From assembly GCA_023957975.1 (NCBI GenBank), contig JAMLGM010000001.1, positions 372,001 through 436,000 of the forward strand: 64,000 nt of DNA, given 5' to 3'. Shown in pieces: positions 25,609-33,221 of the stretch. Both the position numbers and the translations under genes were made by a program. Position 1 is the stretch's first letter; each line of letters opens with the position of its first letter. Origin of the DNA: Microthrixaceae bacterium (GTDB taxonomy: Bacteria > Actinomycetota > Acidimicrobiia > Acidimicrobiales > Microtrichaceae). The notes beneath the pieces are model-generated. The model saw only the letters and a program-made list of their open reading frames with translations, was not told the origin of the DNA and searched no databases.

Positions 25609-26582
25609 CGCTGTCCCGTCCGCGGGGAGCGTCGCTGTGCCCGTGTGCGGCGCCCCGACTCGCTGCGACGGTCGGCTCCCGCCGTCTCGGAGGTGAGGCG
25701 CACGAAGAGCTGTTCGAGCCCCTGGCGGCCGGCTTGAAGGTCACCGAGCAGTATCGAACGTTCGGCGAGCCATCCCGTCAACGACGCGACGAGCGGCGGG
25801 GTCGGGGACGCTTCGACGTCGTACATGCCCTCGCCGAGGTCGGTGACGGCAACGCCGAGCACAGCGCTGAGCGCGGCGAGGTCGAGTCCGGGTTGGGCGC
25901 GGAACCGAAACGACGGTGCGTCGGCTCCAGACAGCAGATCGCTTGCGGACCCGGCGGCGACCACCCGTCCGTGATCGATGATGACGATGTCGTCCGCGAG
26001 GACTTCGATCTCCGCAAGGTCGTGGGTGGTCAACAACACGGTGACGCCCTGCGCCGCCAGGTCGGCGATGAGGTCGCGGATCAGCTTGCGGCCGGCGATG
26101 TCGACGCCGGCGGTCGGTTCGTCGAGCAGGACGACCTGTGGGCGTCCGATCACGGCGAGCGCAAGCGCCAACCGCTGCTGTTCTCCTCCGGATAGTGATC
26201 GCCACGGGGACTTCGCCCGATCTTGCAGGCCGACGAACGCCAACATGTCCGCCGGGGAGTGGGCATTGTCGTAGAGCGCCTCGTACAGGCGCAGGATCTC
26301 CATCGGTCGAACCGCGGGCTGGATTCCGCCGTGTTGCAACATCACGCCGACCCGCCGGGCGAACTCCCGGCGTTCGGTGAAGGGATCGATGTTGCCGATT
26401 CGGATCGTGCCGCCGCTCGGCCGTCGATAGCCCTCGATACATTCGATGGTCGAGGTCTTCCCCGCCCCGTTTGGGCCGAGAAGGACGGTGATTCTGGCCG
26501 GTTCGGCGACGAATCCGATGTCGTGTACCGCCACGAGGTCGCCGTAGCGGACGCTGAGGTGGTCGACGACGATGGCGGACAC
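25605..26582 (-). CDS. ABC transporter ATP-binding protein
   Basis: 325 aa. Walker A LLGPNGAGKTST at 34-45, Q-loop at MLQHGG, signature LSGGEQQRLALAL near 133, Walker B VVLLDEPTAG, and the switch histidine in LLTTHDLAE. After the ~215-residue nucleotide-binding core comes a DUF4162-like C-terminal region and a basic Arg/Ser tail. GTG start, 10 nt behind the HAD gene on the same strand, and overlapping the permease downstream. Confidence 0.93.
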   Translation of the reverse strand: MSAIVVDHLSVRYGDLVAVHDIGFVAEPARITVLLGPNGAGKTSTIECIEGYRRPSGGTIRIGNIDPFTERREFARRVGVMLQHGGIQPAVRPMEILRLYEALYDNAHSPADMLAFVGLQDRAKSPWRSLSGGEQQRLALALAVIGRPQVVLLDEPTAGVDIAGRKLIRDLIADLAAQGVTVLLTTHDLAEIEVLADDIVIIDHGRVVAAGSASDLLSGADAPSFRFRAQPGLDLAALSAVLGVAVTDLGEGMYDVEASPTPPLVASLTGWLAERSILLGDLQAGRQGLEQLFVRLTSETAGADRRSESGRRTRAQRRSPRTGQR

Positions 26583-26592
26583 GCGTGTGAAC

Positions 26593-27246
26593 CTACCGGT
26601 CGATGAGAACCGAGGCGAGTTGGCTGACGGTGTCGACGATGACGTGGGCGCCGGCAGCTTCGAGCTCGCCGGTGGGGGCGTATCCCCAATTCACCCCGAT
26701 GGTGTAGAGCCCGTTGGACAGGCCGCCCTCGATGTCGAAGTTCCGGTCGCCGACCATGACCGCCGAACGGGTGTTGAGGTCGGTGAGCGCTGCGGCGATG
26801 AGGTGTACCTTGCCGTGCGCGGCGGTCGCCATATCGGCGGCTCGGATGGAGTCGAAGTACTCGGTGAGTCCAAACGCCTCCAACATCCGGTGTGCGGTTT
26901 CGCGTCCCTTCGAGGTGGCGACGGCCATCGGTCGTCCATTCGCCGAGAGTCGTTCGAGCAGCTCAACAATGCCGGCGTAGACCTCGCACTCGGCCTCGCC
27001 GTGCTCGAAGTATCGGCGTCGGTACTCGAGGCGACCGGCCTCGATCTGACCGGACGGAAAGCCGAGGTCGCGAAGCATCATGTCCAGCGGCGGCCCGAGC
27101 GCGGCGCGCAGCGCATCTTCGCCGGGCACTTCGAGGTCGAAGTACTCGAAGGTCTCGACCAAGCAGCTGAGGATTCCCGGCGCGGAATCCCACAACGTCC
27201 CGTCGACATCGAAGATGACGGCATCGTTCGCTGGGTCGTGGTTCAC
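26593..27246 (-). CDS. HAD-family phosphatase, phosphoglycolate phosphatase-like
   Basis: 217 aa. Motif I FDVDGTLWDSAP near the N-terminus carries the nucleophile aspartate, a cap domain follows, motif II is ATSKG, motif III is the Lys of AHGKVHLI, and motif IV is MVGDRNFDIEGG. Order and length fit the Gph/5'-nucleotidase-like subfamily; the exact substrate is not readable. GTG 27246 is preferred over an upstream ATG at 27480 because TAGCTT lies 8 nt before it and the longer N-terminus is an Arg/Pro-rich artefact. First gene of a unit with the ABC transporter. Confidence 0.88.
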   Translation of the reverse strand: MNHDPANDAVIFDVDGTLWDSAPGILSCLVETFEYFDLEVPGEDALRAALGPPLDMMLRDLGFPSGQIEAGRLEYRRRYFEHGEAECEVYAGIVELLERLSANGRPMAVATSKGRETAHRMLEAFGLTEYFDSIRAADMATAAHGKVHLIAAALTDLNTRSAVMVGDRNFDIEGGLSNGLYTIGVNWGYAPTGELEAAGAHVIVDTVSQLASVLIDR

Positions 27247-27254
27247 GTGTCCAG

Positions 27255-27260
27255 AAGCTA
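27255..27260 (-). promoter_or_regulatory. -10 box of a leaderless promoter for the HAD gene
   Basis: TAGCTT on the reverse strand, 8 nt before the GTG at 27246. It faces away from the lipoprotein promoter in the same ~70 bp gap. Confidence 0.5.
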
Positions 27261-27304
27261 ACCGCTGGAGGGACCGTGGCGCCGATGGGCGACCGCGCCT
27301 GGCG

Positions 27305-27310
27305 TAGGGT
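27305..27310 (+). promoter_or_regulatory. -10 box of a leaderless promoter for the lipoprotein gene
   Basis: TAGGGT ends 7 nt before the GTG at 27318, so the transcript is predicted to begin at that codon. Confidence 0.5.
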
Positions 27311-27317
27311 ACCGGTG

Positions 27318-27692
27318 GTGGAGGTTCGTTCCTGGATGGTTCCCTTGGTGGCGGCCGCGCTGTTCGCGGCCGTCGCCGGAGGATGCAGTAGCGGCGATGG
27401 CACCTCGGCTGGAGATTCGACGGCGCGGTCGAGTGACGACGTGTCGACTTCAGCCACCGTCGCAATCTCCGAGGAGTCACCGGTGCAGGTGGCGCTTGCG
27501 AAGCTCACCTCAGTGTCGACCAACGATCTGCGGATGGGCGCTGCGTTCAATCACGACTTGGTCTCGATCGGGATGCGTTCGATGGGTTTCGACCTCGGCG
27601 AGTCCGCCTGCATTGCGGACGCTGTCACCGCGTCGATGGGGGAGGCGTTCGACCGTACGCCGGTCGCCTCGCTTTTGGTGCCGACTCGATGA
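27318..27692 (+). CDS. Small lipoprotein of unknown function
   Basis: 124 aa from GTG 27318. The signal peptide (MVPLVAAALFAAVAGGC) ends in a lipobox with the modified Cys about 20 residues in. A Ser/Thr/Asp-rich linker follows, then a helical stretch with MGFDLGESACIADAVTASMGEAF. I do not recognise the family. Its last codons overlap the next ORF by ATGA, and both proteins share a C-x-A-D-A-V helix, so they look like two halves or repeats of one domain. The start is chosen from the TAGGGT spacing; GTG 27315 and ATG 27333 are alternatives. Confidence 0.65.
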   Translation: MEVRSWMVPLVAAALFAAVAGGCSSGDGTSAGDSTARSSDDVSTSATVAISEESPVQVALAKLTSVSTNDLRMGAAFNHDLVSIGMRSMGFDLGESACIADAVTASMGEAFDRTPVASLLVPTR

Positions 27693-27997
27693 GCCCACAA
27701 GTACTCCTGGGTTGCACGACGTTGGAACGTGCCCAGGAGCTGGCCTCTGGCGCAGACGCTGCGCAGGTGCCAGAAGCGGAGATGCGCCGGGTGCTCGTGG
27801 GCCTCGCGTCGGCGGGGTACGAGCAGGCGGGGTTGAGCCCCACCGAGGCAACCTGTCTGGCGGCCGATGCGGTCGCGACGCTCGAAGACGACGGGTCGTT
27901 CGCGGCGCTTCAGTCGGGCGGCCTTTCCGACGGGATCAACGAGGCAGCGCTGCGGAGGTGTGTGAGCGACGACCGGATCGTCGAACTCGCGAAGTAA
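27689..27997 (+). CDS. Helical protein coupled to the upstream lipoprotein, function unknown
   Basis: 102 aa without a signal peptide. Residues ~45-75 (GLSPTEATCLAADAVATL) repeat the pattern of the upstream lipoprotein (G-x-x-x-x-E-x-x-C-x-A-D-A-V). There is a second Cys near the end. The ATG overlaps the upstream stop (ATGA). Without a signal it would stay cytoplasmic while its partner is exported, which is odd; a frameshift joining the two into one secreted protein is the main alternative. Confidence 0.55.
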   Translation: MSPQVLLGCTTLERAQELASGADAAQVPEAEMRRVLVGLASAGYEQAGLSPTEATCLAADAVATLEDDGSFAALQSGGLSDGINEAALRRCVSDDRIVELAK

Positions 27998-28025
27998 CCG
28001 GGATTCGGTTGGGTCCGGTCGGCGA

Positions 28026-28031
28026 TAGCGT
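28026..28031 (+). promoter_or_regulatory. -10 box of a leaderless promoter for serS
   Basis: TAGCGT ends 7 nt before the serS ATG at 28039. TTCGGT 16 nt upstream could be the -35. No ribosome binding site is seen. Confidence 0.55.
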
Positions 28032-28038
28032 TGCAGGA

Positions 28039-29334
28039 ATGTTGGACATCAGACTGTTCCGCAACGACCTCGAAACCGTGAGCGAAGGCTTGGCGCGTCG
28101 CGGTGAGGATCCCGAGGCGATCGCCGCCGTCGTGTCGCTCGACGCCGAGGTTCGGCGGGTGAACGCCGAGCGTGACGAATTGCGTTCGCGTATTCGCGCG
28201 TTGTCGAGCGAGGTCGGTCAACTGATGCGCGACGGACAGCGTGAACTCGCTGCGGAGTTGCAGGCCGAGTCCCGCTCCCTCGGTGAACACGAAAAGGAAC
28301 TCGACCAGCGATCCGATGTCGCCTCTGCGGAGTTGCACGAGTTGTTGTTGCGCATTCCGAACCTGCCGTCCGACGATGCCCCGGCGGGTCGATCCGAGCA
28401 CGACAACGTGGTGGCGCGCATCGAGCAGTTCGAGGAGTCGGCCTACGGCGAGCACCAGCGGGTGGCGCACTGGGACATCGGTGAGGCACTCGGGATCCTC
28501 GATGTCGAGCGGGGCGTGAAGATGTCGGGCTCGATGTTCGTCATGTACCGCAAGGCTGGTGCCCAACTCGTTCGTGCGCTCTGTCAGCTGGCGCTCGACC
28601 GCAACGCCGACCTCTACGAGGAGGTGCGGCCGCCGACGCTGGTGCGTACCGACACGATGGTGGCGACCGGCCACCTTCCGAAGTTCGCCGACGACGCCTA
28701 TCACCTCGAGCGCGACGATCTGTACGCCATCCCGACCGCCGAGGTGCCGCTGACCTCCTTGGCCCGTGGGGAAATCATCGCCGAGGCCGAATTGCCGATG
28801 CGGCTGATGGCGCACACGTCGTGCTTCCGGCGCGAAGCCGGGTCCGCTGGCAAGGACACCCGTGGGCTCCTGCGGGTGCACGAGTTCGACAAGGTCGAGA
28901 TTCTGGCGCTCGGAACCGCGGCGCAGGCGGCGGAACTCCACGCAGAGATCCTCCAACGCGCCGAGTCGCTCATCCGAGATCTCGGCCTCGCCTACCGGGT
29001 GCTGGACCTGTGCGCGGGCGACCTCGGCAATTCCTCTCGTCGCACGTTCGATCTTGAGGTGTACGCCCCGGGTGTCGACCGTTGGTTGGAGGTGTCCTCG
29101 GTGTCGTGGTTCGGCGACTACCAGGCCCGTCGTGCCAACATCCGCTACCGGCTGGCCGAGGGCAAGGGAACCGAGGTGTGTCACACCTTGAACGGCTCCG
29201 CGCTTGCCGTGCCACGGGTGTGGGCGGGCATCGTCGAGACCTATCGACAGCCCGACGGCACCGTGGTCATCCCGGAGATTCTGCGCCCGTACATGCGAGG
29301 TCTTGAACGCATCGAGTTGCCGGTACGCCCATGA
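28039..29334 (+). CDS. serS: Seryl-tRNA synthetase
   Basis: 431 aa class II synthetase. Residues ~25-105 form the long antiparallel coiled-coil arm that grips tRNA-Ser (rich in E, R, L). Motif 1 region starts near 155. Motif 2 is CFRREAGSAGKDTRGLLRVHEFDK, and motif 3 is the NGSALAVPRVWAGIVE segment. The reading frame is open far upstream, but the TAGCGT promoter and the canonical N-terminus MLDIRLFRNDL fix the start at 28039. ATGA overlap couples it to pdxH. Confidence 0.96.
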   Translation: MLDIRLFRNDLETVSEGLARRGEDPEAIAAVVSLDAEVRRVNAERDELRSRIRALSSEVGQLMRDGQRELAAELQAESRSLGEHEKELDQRSDVASAELHELLLRIPNLPSDDAPAGRSEHDNVVARIEQFEESAYGEHQRVAHWDIGEALGILDVERGVKMSGSMFVMYRKAGAQLVRALCQLALDRNADLYEEVRPPTLVRTDTMVATGHLPKFADDAYHLERDDLYAIPTAEVPLTSLARGEIIAEAELPMRLMAHTSCFRREAGSAGKDTRGLLRVHEFDKVEILALGTAAQAAELHAEILQRAESLIRDLGLAYRVLDLCAGDLGNSSRRTFDLEVYAPGVDRWLEVSSVSWFGDYQARRANIRYRLAEGKGTEVCHTLNGSALAVPRVWAGIVETYRQPDGTVVIPEILRPYMRGLERIELPVRP

Positions 29335-30086
29335 GTGGTGTCGATCCTGCGAGCGTCGTGGGCGCCGACGATGCCGCAGGCTCAGACGGATCGGCGACGG
29401 GATCGTTCGTCGGCGAGCGGTCGACCTACGAACACGGCGTCCTGATCGAATCCGAGGTGGCCGACAACCCGATCGACCAGCTTCGTCGCTGGATCGACGA
29501 AGCCGAACAGGCGGCGGTCCCCGAACCGACGGCGATGACCCTGTCGACGGTGTCGAGCACCGGCAGGCTGACCTCGCGCACCGTGCTGCTCCGACAGCTG
29601 AGCGCCGAGGGTCCGGTGTTCTACACGAACTACAGCAGTGCGAAGGCCGACGACCTTGAGGCGCATCCGAACTGTGCGGCGCAGTTGCTGTGGATCCCGC
29701 TTCAACGACAGGTGCGGATCGAGGGCACGGCTCGGCCGGTTCCCCCAGCGACGTCGGACGCGTACTTCGCCGACCGTCCTCGCGGCAGCCAGGTGGGTGC
29801 GTGGGCGTCGCCGCAGTCGGAGGTCATCGCCGGGCGTGCCGAACTGGAGGCGATGGTCGCCGACGCCGAGGCGAGATTCGAACATGTCGAGAACGTCCCG
29901 AGACCACCGCATTGGGGTGGGTACGAACTCGTGGCCGATGTGGTGGAGTTCTGGCAGGGCCGGCCGAGTCGCCTTCACGACCGACTGCGCTACCGCAGGG
30001 TCGGGCCTGAGGGCGAGCGCGGGTCTGATGGCGAGCGCGGGTCTGATGGCGAGCGCGACTGGGTGCTCGAACGGCTTGCGCCGTGA
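29331..30086 (+). CDS. pdxH: Pyridoxamine 5'-phosphate oxidase
   Basis: 251 aa FMN enzyme that oxidises PNP or PMP to PLP. A ~30-residue Ala/Asp/Ser-rich N-terminal extension precedes the core. Family landmarks: MTLSTVSSTGRLTSRTVLLR, FYTNYSSAKADDL, QVRIEG, the YFADRPRGSQVGAWASPQS segment, and the C-terminal VEFWQGRPSRLHDRLRY. Between that and the closing W-x-x-x-R-L-A-P, two and a half copies of GERGSD are inserted by an 18-nt tandem repeat. Coupled to serS by ATGA; its stop touches that of the convergent next gene. Confidence 0.93.
   Translation: MSGVDPASVVGADDAAGSDGSATGSFVGERSTYEHGVLIESEVADNPIDQLRRWIDEAEQAAVPEPTAMTLSTVSSTGRLTSRTVLLRQLSAEGPVFYTNYSSAKADDLEAHPNCAAQLLWIPLQRQVRIEGTARPVPPATSDAYFADRPRGSQVGAWASPQSEVIAGRAELEAMVADAEARFEHVENVPRPPHWGGYELVADVVEFWQGRPSRLHDRLRYRRVGPEGERGSDGERGSDGERDWVLERLAP
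30012..30057 (+). repeat. 18-nt tandem repeat inside pdxH
   Basis: Two complete copies of GGCGAGCGCGGGTCTGAT plus ten bases of a third. They encode GERGSD repeats in the loop before the C-terminal strand. The unit keeps the frame, so copy-number change would alter loop length without truncation. Confidence 0.9.
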
Positions 30087-31472
30087 TCAGCCGCCGGTCG
30101 AGTTGAATACCGCCGCGGCGTCGTCGGTGACGAGCCATGGTGCGCCGTACCAGCCGATCTCGGTCGGGCCGAACCCGTCGGCATGCATGGCGCGAGCGAA
30201 CGCCGCGGTCGAGTCGACATCAGCGGTGATCAGGATCGCGGTCGGCTGGGCCGCTGCGACGATCGCCGCCACCGCGGCGGCCTGACCGGCCGATGTGAGC
30301 TCGACGCGACTCGTGATGGTCCCGTCCAAACTGGTGAACGCCATCGCCATGTTGTCGGCGACGACTCGTTCGTCGTCGCTCGCACCGTCGACGATGACGA
30401 CGCCCGTGTGTCCGTCGAACGACGCAAGTTGTCCGACGACCCAGCCCTGCAACTCGGTGGTCGGCGTGGTGCGGAAGAACCTTCCGTCGGCGCCGGCCGT
30501 TTGGGCTGCGCCACCATCCAGCGGCGAGATCAAGACGACGCCCGCCGGTCGGACCACGTCGAGCACTCGTTGCGTGGTCGTCGAATCGAGGCCGCCGATG
30601 ATGACATCGGCGCCAGCATCGACGAGGGCCTGCGCTCCTCGGGCGATGTCGTCGGGGGTGCCGGTGCCGGAGGCATCGTCGAGGAGGTCGAGGTCTGAAC
30701 CGATGACTCCACCCACCGTGTACTCGTTGATCTCCTCAACCGCGAGACGCACCCCGGCCATAGCGGAGCGCGAGGCCGTGGTGAGTCCGGGGCTGTCGAG
30801 GTCGGTCGGCAGCAGGGTCCCGACGCGAAGGATGCCGTCGGGCAATGGCCCTGAGCGGGGGTCGGCACCCGAGGACTCGCCGAGTTCTCCGGGGCTGCGC
30901 AGCTGCCCACCGACGGACTCTGAAGCGGTTGGCACGCCGTTGGTGGAGATGCGCACGACCTCGAACTCGCCCTCCAACGGGATGCCGTTGCGTTCGAGCG
31001 CGGCCGAGCCGGAGTAGCCCGTGTACGCGATGTCGGTTCGTTTGAGGATCTTCGCGCGACAGTTCGCGAACCCGAGACACGGCTCGCCGCCGACGGTGAT
31101 ACCGGGGATGGCGCTGGCGATACGGCCCGGGGCGTCACTGCGCGCCTCTTCGGCGGCCAATGCAGCGATGATCACGGCGTCGTAGGCAGAGGCTGCAGCC
31201 GCTTGATCGGTGGCGGTCGGATCGATTCCGGCCAGGCGTCCGCTGAAGTCGGGATTTGAGCTCCACGAGCGGGCGATGCCGGTCATCGTGGCGAACGGAC
31301 TGTCGTCGACCGTCGCCACGTCGTTCGTCGACGGGGTCACAAATGTTGGCGCTGGAGCATCGCCGATCGTGTCGTCAAAGCTCGCGTTCGTGCAACCGCC
31401 GATCACGGCCGCCGCGCCGAGGAGCGCCACGGTTCGGCGGATGCGGCGTCGAAACGTGGTGCGCACAACCAT
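30087..31472 (-). CDS. Periplasmic-binding-type lipoprotein of an amino-acid (branched-chain-like) transporter
   Basis: 461 aa. The N-terminus has two arginines then ALLGAAAVIGGC, a lipoprotein signal. The body has the two-lobed type I periplasmic-binding layout: RVGTLLPTDLDSPGL at the first strand, GVRLAVEEIN, a DDASGTGTPD segment, and GADVIIGGLDS then VVLISP. No transport permease is nearby, so it may act as an orphan receptor or work with a distant transporter. Start chosen at ATG 31472, seven nt behind a TAACAT box, rather than the ATG at 31481 that overlaps it. Confidence 0.82.
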   Translation of the reverse strand: MVVRTTFRRRIRRTVALLGAAAVIGGCTNASFDDTIGDAPAPTFVTPSTNDVATVDDSPFATMTGIARSWSSNPDFSGRLAGIDPTATDQAAAASAYDAVIIAALAAEEARSDAPGRIASAIPGITVGGEPCLGFANCRAKILKRTDIAYTGYSGSAALERNGIPLEGEFEVVRISTNGVPTASESVGGQLRSPGELGESSGADPRSGPLPDGILRVGTLLPTDLDSPGLTTASRSAMAGVRLAVEEINEYTVGGVIGSDLDLLDDASGTGTPDDIARGAQALVDAGADVIIGGLDSTTTQRVLDVVRPAGVVLISPLDGGAAQTAGADGRFFRTTPTTELQGWVVGQLASFDGHTGVVIVDGASDDERVVADNMAMAFTSLDGTITSRVELTSAGQAAAVAAIVAAAQPTAILITADVDSTAAFARAMHADGFGPTEIGWYGAPWLVTDDAAAVFNSTGG

Positions 31473-31479
31473 CGCTGTC

Positions 31480-31485
31480 ATGTTA
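31480..31485 (-). promoter_or_regulatory. -10 box of a leaderless promoter for the binding-protein gene
   Basis: TAACAT on the reverse strand, 7 nt before ATG 31472. It overlaps the alternative ATG at 31481, which argues against that upstream start. Confidence 0.45.
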
Positions 31486-31555
31486 GAGGTGCCCGGGTGG
31501 TGTCACGGCTCGCGATGTCTTTGGCTGGCGGCAGCCGACCGGCAATACTGGCGAG

Positions 31556-32095
31556 ATGCCTGATACCGCGCAGCCACAGCTCGACCAGACCCTCGTCGGA
31601 CTTTCCTTTGAGGACGGGTTTCGGGCGACCGAGTTCCTGACGGCGACGGCGCGGTTGGCGGCGAGTGGCTATCTGCGGATCATCGACGCGGTGATCGTGA
31701 CCAAGGACGAGCAGGGCAAGACGACCGTGCGTGAGACGACCGATCTTCAGATCGGCGAGTCGGCGTTGTCGGGAGCACTGTGGGCCGGACTGTTCGGCGT
31801 GGTCCTTGGCGGTCCGGTCGGATGGCTCGCCGGCATGGCGGTCGGAGCGGGGGCAGGCGCTTTGACGGCCAAGGTGGTCGACCTGGGCCTGTCGGATGAG
31901 TGGGTGGATTGGTTCCGGGAGGTGGTCCAACCCAACACCACGACGGTTGCCCTACTCGCCACCGATATCGACAACAACGCCCTCGTTGCTGAAGCCGAAC
32001 GATTCAGCGGAGCGCGGCTCGTCTACACCAACCTCCCGCCGGCAACCCTCGACCGGGTGAAACAGGCCCTCAACGACAACAGCGCGAGCGACTGA
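31556..32095 (+). CDS. DUF1269-type membrane-associated protein
   Basis: 179 aa. The N-terminal half has F-x-x-x-x-A-x-x-F and an IIDAVIVTKDEQGK strand typical of DUF1269. A glycine-rich hydrophobic hairpin (ALWAGLFGVVLGGPVGWLAG) follows, then a second alpha-beta half (TTTVALLATDID...). The biochemical role of the family is unknown. AATACT 6 nt before the ATG is a near-match to the leaderless -10 seen elsewhere. It converges with dnaJ. Confidence 0.75.
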   Translation: MPDTAQPQLDQTLVGLSFEDGFRATEFLTATARLAASGYLRIIDAVIVTKDEQGKTTVRETTDLQIGESALSGALWAGLFGVVLGGPVGWLAGMAVGAGAGALTAKVVDLGLSDEWVDWFREVVQPNTTTVALLATDIDNNALVAEAERFSGARLVYTNLPPATLDRVKQALNDNSASD

Positions 32096-32116
32096 CCGGC
32101 GTCGTCCTCCGGGGGG

Positions 32117-33067
32117 TTACACGCCGCGGGGCTTGAACAGCGACTCTTGAGCGAGCTGTTCGAACAGGTCGGCCTCGCGGTCGGTGAGTGACTCGGGAAC
32201 GACGATGGAGATGACGGCATACAGGTCGCCGTCGTCGCCGCGCCGGTTGGGCAGCCCGCGGCCGCGTAACCGCAGTCGCTTGCCCGACGACGACCCCGGG
32301 GGCACCTTGACCTGGGCGGGGCCGCTCAACGTGGGCACCGTGGCCTTGGCGCCGAGCGCCGCCTCCCACGGGCTCACCGCGAGTGTGACCGACAAGTCCC
32401 GTCCGTCGACGGTGAAGGTCGGATCCGGTGCCAGCTTCACCTTCAACAACAGGTCGCCGGCGGGTCCGCCGCCGGATCCCGGTCCCCCCTCGCCGCGGAC
32501 CCGGATCTTTTGGCCCGCGGTCACTCCCACGGGGATCTTCACGGTGATGTTGCGGACGCCTGTCGGGCCGCTCATCGTGACCTGACGCTCACCCCCGCCG
32601 AAGGCCTCCTCGAGCGACAGGATGATCTCTGCGTCCTGGTCGGCTCCGCGTTGCGGGCCGCTGCTGCGACGGCCCTGACCGAACAACCCGCCGAGCAGGT
32701 CCTCGAAGCCGCCTCCTCCGCCACCTCCGCCTCCGAACGCACTCCCGAATCCTCCACTGAACCCGCCGCCGCCGAATCCGCCTCCGTTGCCAGTGGTAGC
32801 GCCCCGTTGCGCTCGGGCCCACGCCGCCGGGTCGGTTCCGGGCGGCACCTTGCGGAAGTCGGCACCGAACGCGTCGTAGCGTTTGCGGGTCTCGGCGTCG
32901 GACAGGACGTCGTAGGCCTCCGAGATCGCCTTGAAGCGGTCCTCGGCCTCGGACGACTGGTTGACGTCGGGATGCCACACGCGGGCGAGCTTGCGATACG
33001 CCTTCTGGATCTCGTCCGAGGTGGCGTTGCGGGAGACCCCGAGCGTGTCGTAATAGCTGCTCGCCAT
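32117..33067 (-). CDS. DnaJ/CbpA-type Hsp40 co-chaperone
   Basis: 316 aa class B J-protein that stimulates DnaK ATPase. J-domain residues 1-70 contain YDTLGV, the HPD motif in VWHPDVN, and ISEAYDVLSD. A Gly/Phe-rich linker of unusual length (GGGFGGGGFSGGFGS) spans about 95-135. There is no zinc finger. The two C-terminal beta-sandwich domains follow (PTGVRNITVKIPVGV, then SPWEAALGAKATVPT). ATG 33067 lies 7 nt behind TACCGT. Divergent from the Wadjet operon. Confidence 0.93.
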   Translation of the reverse strand: MASSYYDTLGVSRNATSDEIQKAYRKLARVWHPDVNQSSEAEDRFKAISEAYDVLSDAETRKRYDAFGADFRKVPPGTDPAAWARAQRGATTGNGGGFGGGGFSGGFGSAFGGGGGGGGGFEDLLGGLFGQGRRSSGPQRGADQDAEIILSLEEAFGGGERQVTMSGPTGVRNITVKIPVGVTAGQKIRVRGEGGPGSGGGPAGDLLLKVKLAPDPTFTVDGRDLSVTLAVSPWEAALGAKATVPTLSGPAQVKVPPGSSSGKRLRLRGRGLPNRRGDDGDLYAVISIVVPESLTDREADLFEQLAQESLFKPRGV

Positions 33068-33074
33068 GGCGTTC

Positions 33075-33080
33075 ACGGTA
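33075..33080 (-). promoter_or_regulatory. -10 box of a leaderless promoter for the dnaJ-like gene
   Basis: TACCGT on the reverse strand, 7 nt before ATG 33067. I do not see a CIRCE or HAIR-type heat-shock operator in the ~155-nt gap to jetA. Confidence 0.5.
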
Positions 33081-33221
33081 GCGGTCCACGCCCGTCGCTG
33101 GGTGCGGAGGGTCGTGCGGATCGTCCGGCGGCCACTCGCTCGACGCGACGGTCGCCGATTCGGCGAAGTTCGGCCATCATGGAACTTGGAATCGGCGGTC
33201 GCGGCTGTCGAATGGGAGCAT

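Noticed and set aside
27397-28038. Extended serS reading frame from 27397
   Set aside because: The frame simply stays open through the lipoprotein genes; the promoter and canonical N-terminus place serS at 28039.
33066-33221. Upstream part of the jetA reading frame
   Set aside because: It encodes an Arg-rich string overlapping the dnaJ start; the DUF3375 opening begins after 33222.
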